In this document: positions 20,839 through 28,194 of the stretch, piece after piece | How positions within the stretch are numbered: the stretch's first letter is position 1 | Layout: each line of letters opens with the position of its first letter | NCBI RefSeq assembly: GCF_016862395.1 | Contig: NZ_BOMW01000014.1 | Location: forward strand, 124,001-188,000 | Length of the DNA: 64,000 bases | DNA from: Actinoplanes siamensis | Lineage (GTDB): Bacteria; Actinomycetota; Actinomycetes; Mycobacteriales; Micromonosporaceae | Reading direction: 5' to 3' | Notes under the pieces: model-generated | The model's database searches: none | Seen by the model: only the letters and a program-made list of their open reading frames with translations | What the model was told of the DNA's origin: nothing | Program-made: the position numbers and the translations under genes

Positions 20839-22053
20839 ATGACAACGACGAAGAGGTACCGGAGCCGGACGGTGGCCCTGACCGCCGTCGCCGTACTGGC
20901 CGCGGGCGCGGGTGTCGCCCACGCGGAGACCGGGGGCGGGCACGACGTCGCCCGGACGGCGGCGACCGGCTGGGCCGGCATCACCCGGGAACGGGTCAGG
21001 ATCGACTTCGGCGAGGGCTGGGTCACCGAGGGGGAGCTGACCTACCCGAGCAAGGCCCAGGGGCGGCTGCCGGTGGTCGTCATGCTGCACGGCAGCGGGC
21101 ACAACGACATGAACCAGACCCTGCCCGAGGGCAAGGGCGCCACGTTCGTGCCGCTCGCGCAGGCCGCCGGCCGGGAGGGGTACGCGGCCCTGCGGTTCAA
21201 CAAGCGGGGCGTGACCGGCGTCGGGCCGGTGGAGAGCACCGATCCGGCGCAGCTCGACCCGGAGCACCCGTACGCCCGGATCCAGCAGGACGCCGCCGCG
21301 GCGATCCGCTTCGCCGCCGCGTCCCGCCGGGTGGATCCGTCCAGGATCTTCCTGCTGGGACACAGCGAGGGTACGAACGTGGCCGCCAACCTGGCCGCCG
21401 ACCCGAAGGCGTACGGCATCCCCGTTCCCGCCGGCGTGATCGCCATGGGCGTCGTCGGCCAGGACATCAGACAACTGCTGACCCTTCAGCTGTACGGCCG
21501 GTTGCTGCTCCAGATGCACGACGAGTTCGACGTGGACGCCGACGGCCGGCTGACCGCTGCCGAGGCGATCGACGGCCTGATCGGAGTGCCGAAGGAGGCG
21601 GCCGACCAGTTCCGCGCCGTCCTGCTCGACGGTGACCATGTCCGGCCCGGCACCGACACCGACGGCGACGGGCGGATCGCGATCGACGCCGAGGCCGGCC
21701 CGGTGCTGCGTACGGCCACCGGCATCGACGCCTGGCCCGACGTGCCGGGCCTGGAGACGCTGCGGGACTACGTCGCCGACATCGCCCGCTTCCCGACGGT
21801 GACCCAGGCCCTGCCGAAGTTCGCCGGCCCGACGCTGCTGCTCAACGGCGAGAACGATCTGCAGACCCCGGCCCGCGTCGCGCTCACCGCCGATGCCGCC
21901 GTCGCCGCGGCCGGCAACCGGGACCACCGGATCATCATCTACCCGGGCATGGCGCACACCATGAACATCACCCCGAAGTTCACCCCGCAGTTCGGCGACC
22001 CCGACCAGCAGGTCGTCACCGACATCCGGGGGTGGCTCAGGTCCCACCGCTGA
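20839..22053 (+). CDS. secreted alpha/beta hydrolase with EF-hand-like calcium loop
   Basis: A 404-aa protein with a signal peptide (about 1-29, AHA-type site). Its serine-hydrolase core shows VVMLHGSGHNDM (oxyanion region), GHSEGTN (nucleophile Ser176) and PGMAHTMN (His). Between the nucleophile and the His lies an insertion with a canonical 12-residue EF-hand loop, D231-V-D-A-D-G-R-L-T-A-A-E242. A second, degenerate Asp-rich loop (TDTDGDGRIAID) lies about 40 residues later. ATG at 20839. It is divergent from the cellulase; an extracellular esterase or peptidase acting on plant material is possible but unproven. Confidence 0.8.
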   Translation: MTTTKRYRSRTVALTAVAVLAAGAGVAHAETGGGHDVARTAATGWAGITRERVRIDFGEGWVTEGELTYPSKAQGRLPVVVMLHGSGHNDMNQTLPEGKGATFVPLAQAAGREGYAALRFNKRGVTGVGPVESTDPAQLDPEHPYARIQQDAAAAIRFAAASRRVDPSRIFLLGHSEGTNVAANLAADPKAYGIPVPAGVIAMGVVGQDIRQLLTLQLYGRLLLQMHDEFDVDADGRLTAAEAIDGLIGVPKEAADQFRAVLLDGDHVRPGTDTDGDGRIAIDAEAGPVLRTATGIDAWPDVPGLETLRDYVADIARFPTVTQALPKFAGPTLLLNGENDLQTPARVALTADAAVAAAGNRDHRIIIYPGMAHTMNITPKFTPQFGDPDQQVVTDIRGWLRSHR

Positions 22054-22060
22054 CGGACCA

Positions 22061-22086
22061 GGCCTCCGCCACGCGCGACGGAGGCC
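22061..22086. terminator. bidirectional hairpin terminator
   Basis: GGCCTCCG and CGGAGGCC form an 8-bp perfect stem with a 10-nt loop, eight bases after the hydrolase stop and downstream of the converging LacI gene. Confidence 0.55.
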
Positions 22087-22145
22087 CGGCGTTCAGCCCA
22101 GTCGTGCGACGGCCACCCACCGGGCGCCGGTGCGGCGGCGGCCGG

Positions 22146-22673
22146 TCAGCACCGGGAAGAGCCGCGGACCGTCAGGGCGGTGGGCAGCCGGGCGGGCGGC
22201 GGCAGCGTGGGATCGAGCAGCCGCCGGATCGCCGAGGCCGCCTCCTGCTCGACCGGCATGTAGACCGAGGACAAATCGGCGGCCTCGGCCAGCGCGCTGC
22301 CGTCGAAGCCGACCACTGCCACGTCGTCCGGCACGCGCCGGCCCGCCTCGCGCAACGCCTGCAGCACGCCCGTCGCCGAGACGTCGCAGGCGGCGAACAT
22401 CGCGTCGAGTCCGGGCTTGGCGCTCAGCGCCTGCGGATCCGGGTCGATGACGAGGATCTCGATGCGCTCCCGGGAGCCGACACTGGCCCGGCCGGTGGCC
22501 AGCGCCCGCGCCACACCGTGCGGCTCGAACCCGAGCCGGTCCGCCACCTCGCGCACCCGCCGCCGCACGTCGTCCCAGACCCCGTAACCACCGTTGATCG
22601 CCCGGGACGCGGCCGCCCGCGACACCCCGGCCACCCGAGCCACGTCGGCCAGCTTGACCCGTCCGTCCGTCAT
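22146..22673 (-). CDS. LacI-family regulator with large internal deletion
   Basis: Only 175 aa against the usual 330-350. The N-terminal helix-turn-helix is intact (VKLADVARVAGVSRAAASRAI, hinge region to about residue 65), and the C-terminal part of the ligand domain is intact (TGVLQALREAGRRVPDDVAV, VGFDGS, then YMPVEQEA and LTVRGSS). The protein passes directly from the hinge to a segment that normally lies around residue 200, at about residues 66-75, with the frame preserved. It may still bind DNA, but the sugar pocket is missing. Either a decayed regulator or a constitutive DNA-binding form. The ATG at 22673 fits the family start. Confidence 0.72.
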   Translation of the reverse strand: MTDGRVKLADVARVAGVSRAAASRAINGGYGVWDDVRRRVREVADRLGFEPHGVARALATGRASVGSRERIEILVIDPDPQALSAKPGLDAMFAACDVSATGVLQALREAGRRVPDDVAVVGFDGSALAEAADLSSVYMPVEQEAASAIRRLLDPTLPPPARLPTALTVRGSSRC

Positions 22674-22754
22674 GGACGAAAAATACAGGTGTCGCGGCGT
22701 CGATGAGCGCCCGCCGGATGCCGATCTCCGGCAGGCGCCTTTCCCGCGATCGGA

Positions 22755-23963
22755 TCAGTCGGTGTCGGCCTGCCACAGGTCGGGCCCGAACACCTCGTAC
22801 TGGATGTCACGGGCGGCCACGCCCCGGTCGATGAGTCGGCTGCGGACCGCCTGCAGGAACGGCAACGGCCCGCACAGGTAGTACACGGCGCGGTCGGGCA
22901 GGCCGATCTGCGACACGTCCAGCATCCCGCTGGAGACGGACGTGGCCGGCAGTTGTGACCGCTCACCGTTCTCGTACCAGAGGTGCAGCTCCGAGCCGGG
23001 CATCCGGGCCAGGTCGTCGGCGATCTGGCGGCGCAGCGGGAACGACTGCTCGTCGGCGTCGGCGTGCAGCATCGTGACCCGCAGTGAGGAGCCAGCCGCG
23101 ACCAGGTGCGACAGCATCCCGGCCATCGGCGTGATCCCGATGCCGGCGCTGACGAAGACCACCGGCCGACCGGAGTCGTCGAGCACGACGTCGCCGTACG
23201 GCACGCTGATGGTCAGTTCATCGCCGACCCCGACCTTGTCGTGCAGCAGGTTCGACACCTCGCCGTCGGGTTTCCCGCCGCCACGCACCCGTTTGACCGC
23301 GAAGAAACGGTGCTCGCCGTCGTCGGCCCGGGTCAGGCTGTACTGCCGTGGCTGGTGCACGCCGTCGGGCATCAGCAGGTTCACGCTGACGTACTGGCCG
23401 GGCAGCGACGTCTTGACCGGCCGGTCGTCGATGCGCCGCATGACGAAACCGACCACGTCCGGGGTCTCCGGGATCTTCCCGGCGACCCGCCACTGCCGCC
23501 ACACCCGGTCCGCCGTCACCCCGCGCGCGCTGTACAGGCCACGCTCCTGGTGGATGAGCGCGTACGCCATCAGCCAGTACACCTCGTCCCACGCCGCTGC
23601 CACCTCGGGGGTGACCGCATCGCCGAGGACGTCACCGATGGCCCACATCAGGTGGTCGCGCACGATCGGATACAGCTCGGGTTTCAGGCCGAGCGAGGCG
23701 TGCTTGTGCGCGATCCGGGTCAGCAGCCGGTCCGGCACCCGCCCTGGCTGAGCCAGCAGGGTGGAGGCGAACACGGCGACCGATCCGGCGAGGGCTTTGG
23801 GCTGGGACCCCTCCGCCTGGTTGCCGCGGTTGAACAGCCCGTCCTGGAACTCCGGGTGGGCGGCGAACATGTGCGCGTAGAAGCGGTTGGCGATCTCTTC
23901 GATGTGTTGCCCCACGACGGGCAGGGTGGCCTCGACGACGGGCCGGGACTTGTCGGAAAGCAC
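22755..23963 (-). CDS. hmp: flavohaemoglobin (nitric oxide dioxygenase)
   Basis: A 402-aa cytosolic protein that oxidises NO to nitrate using O2 and NAD(P)H. The globin domain spans about 1-135 (ANRFYAHMFAAHPEFQDGLF; proximal His in IAHKHASLG). It is followed by the FAD-binding domain (RQYSLT, GEVSNLLHDKV) and the NAD-binding domain (FVSAGIGITPM, YYLCGPLPFLQAVR). Start is the GTG at 23963 with a purine-rich GGGGG seven bases upstream. Stands alone; the 210 bp upstream show no NsrR or DtxR site I can recognise. Confidence 0.93.
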   Translation of the reverse strand: MLSDKSRPVVEATLPVVGQHIEEIANRFYAHMFAAHPEFQDGLFNRGNQAEGSQPKALAGSVAVFASTLLAQPGRVPDRLLTRIAHKHASLGLKPELYPIVRDHLMWAIGDVLGDAVTPEVAAAWDEVYWLMAYALIHQERGLYSARGVTADRVWRQWRVAGKIPETPDVVGFVMRRIDDRPVKTSLPGQYVSVNLLMPDGVHQPRQYSLTRADDGEHRFFAVKRVRGGGKPDGEVSNLLHDKVGVGDELTISVPYGDVVLDDSGRPVVFVSAGIGITPMAGMLSHLVAAGSSLRVTMLHADADEQSFPLRRQIADDLARMPGSELHLWYENGERSQLPATSVSSGMLDVSQIGLPDRAVYYLCGPLPFLQAVRSRLIDRGVAARDIQYEVFGPDLWQADTD

Positions 23964-24173
23964 TGCGTGACCCCCGTTGTCGCGTTCTCGCGAATACCGC
24001 TGTCCCTGCTGTGGGTGACCGCGTCGTCGCGGGTCAAACCTGCCACGGCGGCAACTGTGACATGGCCGGCGGCCGGGCGGCGTGCCGAGGCCCGCCCACG
24101 ACCCGCGGCGCCGGAGTCCCGCGTCGCGGTGCTGCTGCGTCCGGGACAGCCGATGGTCTGGGCCGCCCGCCGG

Positions 24174-24866
24174 TCACCGCAGATCCACGAGCGGCCGGTC
24201 GGCCGCGCCCGCCCGGGCGATCAGCCGGGGCACGTCCGGGTCCGGCGCGTCGTGCAGGTCCAGGCCGTTGCGGGCCAGCTCGAACGAGGTACGGAAGCTG
24301 CGCCCGTCGGCGAGGCCACGGTAGAAGCCGGTAGCGAACAGGATCGCGGTGTCGTCGAACACCTGCCGCCGCATGCCCACCACGCACGGGACGTGCGCCG
24401 CGATCGCCTCCGCCTGCTCGTCGGTGTGGCAGGCGTTGAGCACGACGCAGCGCAGGCCCTCGCCGAGAATGGCGAACAGGTCGCGCAGGGCGCGCGGCGG
24501 CACCGAGCGCGGCCAGCCGTCCCGGCCGACGACCTGGATGCCGTCCCGCGGGTGCCCGTGGCCGCTGAAGTGGGCCAGGACCGGGCGGTGGCGCAGCAGC
24601 ACGCGCTGCAGGTCGTCGAGCCGCAGGGCGTCGGCGGTGCGGACGTCCAGCCGGCCGGCCGCGCGGGAGTGGGCGACCTCCTGGTCGATCGCCCGGCGTT
24701 CCTGGTCCAGGGCCAGTTGCCGCTGATCGTCGGCGTTCGCGCTGAGCAGCAGGATGGTGCCGCGTGCCGGGACCGGCCGGGCGGCGGGCGGCGGCGCGGA
24801 GCCGTAGTTCACCGTCTTGCCGCCGTAGACCGTGTCGCCCTTGCGCCCGAAAACGATGTCGCCCAT
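24174..24866 (-). CDS. CHAT-domain (caspase-like) protease, putative effector
   Basis: A 230-aa protein. After an N-terminal tail, residues about 30-220 form a CHAT domain of the caspase/separase clan: HFSGHG carries the catalytic His and VLNACHT the catalytic Cys, then GMRRQVFDDTAILFATGFY. The first about 22 residues (GDIVFGRKGDTVYGGKT) are Gly-rich and match the C-terminal tail of the divergent membrane protein. The ATG at 24866 is chosen because it begins the motif; an upstream GTG/ATG at 24908 would overlap the neighbour's start. CHAT proteases act in prokaryotic immunity and cell-death systems. Here the target is unknown and activation by tail-tail assembly is inferred. Confidence 0.85.
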   Translation of the reverse strand: MGDIVFGRKGDTVYGGKTVNYGSAPPPAARPVPARGTILLLSANADDQRQLALDQERRAIDQEVAHSRAAGRLDVRTADALRLDDLQRVLLRHRPVLAHFSGHGHPRDGIQVVGRDGWPRSVPPRALRDLFAILGEGLRCVVLNACHTDEQAEAIAAHVPCVVGMRRQVFDDTAILFATGFYRGLADGRSFRTSFELARNGLDLHDAPDPDVPRLIARAGAADRPLVDLR

Positions 24867-24874
24867 GACGGTCT

Positions 24875-24893
24875 CTGACGGACCGTCCGTCAG
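24875..24893. promoter_or_regulatory. perfect palindromic operator shared by CHAT and DUF6232 genes
   Basis: CTGACGGACCGTCCGTCAG has perfect 9-bp arms around a single central base. It fills over half of the 35-bp gap between two divergent start codons, so one bound regulator could control both genes. The half-site GTCCGTCAG recurs at 25678-25686. Confidence 0.65.
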
Positions 24894-24901
24894 GGGCATC
24901 C

Positions 24902-25438
24902 ATGGCAATCAAGCATGTCGGCGTCGAGGTGCGGATCAGCCGCCGGACGATGTGGGTGGGCGCGAAGGTCTACCCGCTCAAGCACGTCACCCGGGTGGAG
25001 CCGCTGGAGATCGTCCCGCGGCGTGGGCGCATCGTGGTCAGGTACGGCCGGCAGGCGGGCTCCTGGGCCGCGCTCGGGCTGCTCGGGCTGATGGTGCTGG
25101 CGTGCGCCGGCAACACGGTGCCCACCGCCGCCGTCACCGTCTACGAGCTGGCCGTCCTGGGCGCCCTGATCGCCGTCACGATCCGGCTGATCGACCGGCT
25201 CACCATGTCCACTCTGCACGTGCTGAGCATCGCCAGCGCCGGTGGCCTGCACGAGGTCGTGGCCAGCTGGGACCGGGAGCAGATCCACACCCTGATGGAC
25301 CAGGTGGTCGCCGCGATCGACGACCCGGAGGTGAGTTACGCGGTGCACATCGAACACATCGACGCCACCGGCGACGTCGTGTTCGGGGACAAGGGGGACC
25401 GCATCCTCGACGGCGGCAAGACCGAGCACCACTACTGA
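24902..25438 (+). CDS. DUF6232-family membrane protein with effector-matching C-terminal tail
   Basis: A 178-aa protein. The N-terminal cytosolic part (VEVRISRRTMWVGAKVYPLK) is typical of DUF6232. Two adjacent transmembrane helices occupy about residues 54-98, followed by a soluble domain. The last 22 residues (GDVVFGDKGD, then GGKTEHHY) repeat the motif found at the N-terminus of the CHAT protein next door. AGGGG precedes the ATG by six bases. The family has no established biochemical function; I infer a membrane-bound sensor or platform for the CHAT protease. Confidence 0.8.
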   Translation: MAIKHVGVEVRISRRTMWVGAKVYPLKHVTRVEPLEIVPRRGRIVVRYGRQAGSWAALGLLGLMVLACAGNTVPTAAVTVYELAVLGALIAVTIRLIDRLTMSTLHVLSIASAGGLHEVVASWDREQIHTLMDQVVAAIDDPEVSYAVHIEHIDATGDVVFGDKGDRILDGGKTEHHY

Positions 25439-25448
25439 GAGGAGAACC

Positions 25449-25667
25449 ATGGACACCGTCGCCGGAGCCGCCGGCAACCTGCTCACCAGCGTCGTCCTCG
25501 TCCTGCTCGGCCCGACCGTGTTCATGCTGCTGGTCCGGCGATTCGTGCCGTACCTCGGCGAGCACCTCTGGCGCGCCTACTGCGATGTCCTGATCTGGCT
25601 GCTGCGCGCGCCGTTCCGAGTGGTCCGGGTGCTGATCCGGGAGGTCCGCGGCGCCCGCCGACACTGA
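25449..25667 (+). CDS. small membrane protein (72 aa)
   Basis: One strong hydrophobic helix at about residues 10-30 (LLTSVVLVLLGPTVFMLLV), possibly re-entering at VLIWLLRAPF, with an Arg-rich cytosolic C-terminus (RVLIREVRGARRH). It starts 10 bp after the DUF6232 stop behind AGAGGAGA, so it is co-transcribed with it. No family recognised. Confidence 0.7.
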   Translation: MDTVAGAAGNLLTSVVLVLLGPTVFMLLVRRFVPYLGEHLWRAYCDVLIWLLRAPFRVVRVLIREVRGARRH

Positions 25668-25686
25668 CGCCCGCGCGGTCCGTCAG
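25664..25686. promoter_or_regulatory. second copy of the CTGACG...CGTCAG operator-like repeat
   Basis: CTGACG-N11-CGTCAG, whose right arm extends to GTCCGTCAG, identical to nine bases of the palindrome at 24875-24893. It lies just after the small membrane gene and 35 bp before the next gene pair. Spacing differs from the first site (N11 against N7), so binding by the same protein is uncertain. Confidence 0.4.
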
Positions 25687-25720
25687 TACCCACACGCGTA
25701 CCGCCGAAGGGGTGAGATCG

Positions 25721-25867
25721 ATGTTCCTGCAAGCCACCGAGACGCCGCCGGCCGGCAGCGCCGCCCAGCGTGACGAGGTTCGCCTCGCGGCCTGGTCGCC
25801 GGGCTCGTGGTGGCCGCCCGGGTCGTTGTCGCGGGGCGAACTGCTCAGCGACCGGGAGCCGGCGTGA
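25721..25867 (+). CDS. short ORF (48 aa) translationally coupled to zinc-ribbon gene
   Basis: Starts at ATG behind a good AAGGGGTGAG ribosome-binding site and ends in TGA overlapping the next gene's GTG (GTGA). The peptide (MFLQATETPPAGSAAQ..., ending LLSDREPA) is Trp/Pro-rich in its middle and unrecognised. The ribosome-binding site and the overlap argue that it is translated. Confidence 0.5.
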   Translation: MFLQATETPPAGSAAQRDEVRLAAWSPGSWWPPGSLSRGELLSDREPA

Positions 25868-26757
25868 CGTCCGGCTGGCGGTGCGACGACTGCCTGACCG
25901 TCAACGGCGATCCGCGGAAGCCCTGCGCGGCCTGCGGAGGGAGCCGCCGGCGTGCGGAGCCGTCCGGGCCGCTGTCGGCGCCCGCCTGGCCGCCGGCCGG
26001 GGCTTCCTGGGCGCCGCCGTCATCCGCGCCCGCGTCGCCGGCCCCGCCGTCATCCGCTGCGCAGGCCCCGCCGTCGTGGACCGCCCCGGCGGCCGGCCCC
26101 GGGGCGTCCGCTGCGCGGACCTATCACGTCTCCAGCCGGCCGCCGTCGCACCGGCTGCGGCTCCTCCTCACGACCGCCGTCGTGATCGTCGGCATCCTGG
26201 TGGCGGTCGTGCTGGTGGTCACCAATCGGGAGCAGGACGGTCCGGATCCCGGCGCCGCCCGGAGCGTCGGAGCCGGGTCGGCGCAGGGCGGCGGACCGGA
26301 CCGGCGGGACGAGTCCGAGCAGGCCGACGCGGCCGCCGCGCGGCGGATGGACGCGTTGCTCACCGAGAGCATCGCCGGTCGCAGATACCTGCTGGAGGCC
26401 ATCGACCAGGCGCTGGCCTGCGACACCTCGGCGGCGTCCAGGGGGATGAGGGCGGCGTCCCAGGCCCGCACGGACCTCATCGCCAAGGCCGGCGACACCG
26501 ACCTGGCCGCGCTGCCCGGCGGCGACGATCTCAAGTCCGGCCTGATCGGCTTCCTGCGCGCCTCGTACACCGCGGACCAGGCGTACCTGCGCTGGGTGCG
26601 GTCCGCGGACGGCTGCCCGTCCACCGGTGGGGCCGGCTTTCCCGCGGTCGAGAGGGCCAACGCCGAGGCACGGTCCCGCAAGACCGGCTTCCTGGCCGAC
26701 TGGAACCCGGTCGCCGAGCGGTTCGGCCTGCCCACCCGGGACGTGAAGAGCATCTGA
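25864..26757 (+). CDS. zinc-ribbon membrane protein, extracellular helical domain
   Basis: A 297-aa protein. A RanBP2-type or related zinc ribbon lies at the extreme N-terminus (WRCDDCLTVN, then PCAACGG: CxxC...CxxC). A Pro/Ala-rich linker follows (to about residue 85), then one transmembrane helix (LLLTTAVVIVGILVAVVLVV, about 97-118), then an outer Ala-rich helical domain with two Cys. Starts at GTG 25864, overlapping the upstream short ORF. It ends the operon-like series that begins with DUF6232. No function known. Confidence 0.75.
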   Translation: MTSGWRCDDCLTVNGDPRKPCAACGGSRRRAEPSGPLSAPAWPPAGASWAPPSSAPASPAPPSSAAQAPPSWTAPAAGPGASAARTYHVSSRPPSHRLRLLLTTAVVIVGILVAVVLVVTNREQDGPDPGAARSVGAGSAQGGGPDRRDESEQADAAAARRMDALLTESIAGRRYLLEAIDQALACDTSAASRGMRAASQARTDLIAKAGDTDLAALPGGDDLKSGLIGFLRASYTADQAYLRWVRSADGCPSTGGAGFPAVERANAEARSRKTGFLADWNPVAERFGLPTRDVKSI

Positions 26758-26762
26758 GCGCC

Positions 26763-26790
26763 GGTCCCCGGGAGGGCGCTCCCGGGGACC
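26763..26790. terminator. strong bidirectional terminator hairpin
   Basis: GGTCCCCGGGAG and CTCCCGGGGACC make a perfect 12-bp stem with a GGCG loop, five bases after the zinc-ribbon gene and downstream of the converging mannosyltransferase gene. Confidence 0.7.
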
Positions 26791-26829
26791 AGCCGCTGCG
26801 TTCATCTCCGGGCCGGCCATCCGGCTGCG

Positions 26830-28017
26830 TCAGATCGCCTGCCCGGAGATGAACGGGAGCCAGCCCGCGTACCAGCCGGAGAGGAGCGCGAGCGCGCCCA
26901 GCACGATCATCAGGTCCCGGTCCCGGGCGCGGGCCAGCACGACGGCCGGGACGAGCAGGACCGGGAACGCCGGCAGCAGATGCCGCCCGATCATCGAGAT
27001 GTGTGTGCTCGTGCCGGCCGACAGGATCAGCATCGCGGCCGCGAAGACTGTCAGCTGCCAGGGCGCGTGGAACGCCAGGAGCCCGAGCAGCACGATGAAC
27101 CCGGCCAGGATCAGCACGGACAGGACCCGGATCGGCTGGGCGGCGTTGTCGTCGTCGACGCCGAACAGGATGTCCGAGACCATTCCCCAGGTGTTGCGGC
27201 CGCTGTCCCAGCGTGCCCCGAACGTGTTCTGGTGCAGTTCGGTGTACCGGGAGAAGCCGCCCAGGCGGGCGGCGGCGAAGGCGAAGTACGCCAGCAGGCC
27301 GGCCGGGGCCAGCAGCATCGCGGCGTAGGGCCGCCAGCCGCCCTTGCGGGAGATGGCGGCGATCAGCGCGGCGAGGCCGACGGTGCCGATCAGGGCGACG
27401 GCGGTGGGCCGGCTCAGGCCGCTGACGCCGGCCAGCAGTCCGGCGAGAATCCAACGCTGCTCGAGTACGGCGTACAGCGCCCACGCGGCCAGAGCGGTGA
27501 ACAGCGATTCGGTGTACGCGCCGTTCTGCGTCATCGCGGCGGGCGCCACCGCCCACAGCGCGACCAGGATCAGGCCGGTGCGGTGATCCCGCACGTGCCG
27601 GCCGACGAGGTAGATCCCCCAGGCGGCGGCGACGGCCGCGACGAACGAGACGACCAGGCACGCCGCGACGGGTGAGACGAAGGGCAGGAAGGTGAGCGGG
27701 CGGGCCAGCCACGGGTAGAGCGGGAAGAACGCCAGCCGCAACTGGTAGGGCACACCGTCGGCGTCGATCGCGCCGACCGGGCCGCCCAGACCGCTGCCGG
27801 CGATCTTCGCGTACCACCGTCCGTCCCAGGAGACCAGCGCATCCAGGACCGAGGTGAAGCTGCGCCACTGATTGTTGATCGAGCCGTCCGGGTAGACCGG
27901 CCGTCCCGGGGCGCGGACGTGCGCCTGGGCCTCCAGCATGGCCATGACCTCGAGGCTGAACGAGCGCAGCAGCAGGTACAGCCCGACCGCGGTGGCCACG
28001 GGACGAAGCGATCTCAT
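26830..28017 (-). CDS. PIG-V-like polytopic mannosyltransferase
   Basis: A 395-aa membrane protein with about ten hydrophobic helices. The first outer loop contains SWDGRWYAKIA, matching the catalytic-loop region of PIG-V-type (GT76-like) and other C-type glycosyltransferases that use polyprenyl-phosphate sugars. AFFPLYPWLARPL, NGAYTESLF and GLSRPTAVAL are also typical. It probably adds a sugar, perhaps mannose, to an extracytoplasmic acceptor. ATG at 28017. A near-perfect CelR box lies 19 bp upstream, unexpected for this family. Confidence 0.78.
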   Translation of the reverse strand: MRSLRPVATAVGLYLLLRSFSLEVMAMLEAQAHVRAPGRPVYPDGSINNQWRSFTSVLDALVSWDGRWYAKIAGSGLGGPVGAIDADGVPYQLRLAFFPLYPWLARPLTFLPFVSPVAACLVVSFVAAVAAAWGIYLVGRHVRDHRTGLILVALWAVAPAAMTQNGAYTESLFTALAAWALYAVLEQRWILAGLLAGVSGLSRPTAVALIGTVGLAALIAAISRKGGWRPYAAMLLAPAGLLAYFAFAAARLGGFSRYTELHQNTFGARWDSGRNTWGMVSDILFGVDDDNAAQPIRVLSVLILAGFIVLLGLLAFHAPWQLTVFAAAMLILSAGTSTHISMIGRHLLPAFPVLLVPAVVLARARDRDLMIVLGALALLSGWYAGWLPFISGQAI

Positions 28018-28035
28018 GGGGACACTGTTCTACAA

Positions 28036-28049
28036 CGGGAGCGCTCCCA
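28036..28049. promoter_or_regulatory. CelR/CebR-type operator (13 of 14)
   Basis: CGGGAGCGCTCCCA differs from the perfect box at 20704-20717 in one outer base. It sits 18 bp upstream of the mannosyltransferase ATG; on the minus strand it would lie between a weak -35 (TTACGT) and a -10-like TAGAAC. Confidence 0.6.
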
Positions 28050-28194
28050 ACGTAACGATTTGATCGACGGTCGCCACTGCCGGATGTGCGGAACACTCCC
28101 TGACGCCCCTCGATGCCCACGTTTGTTCTCCGCTTTGCCGGGAAAGCGCCGCCGGTACCGGTCGTTCCGCGCCGCAGTGAAGGGCGGGCGATTC

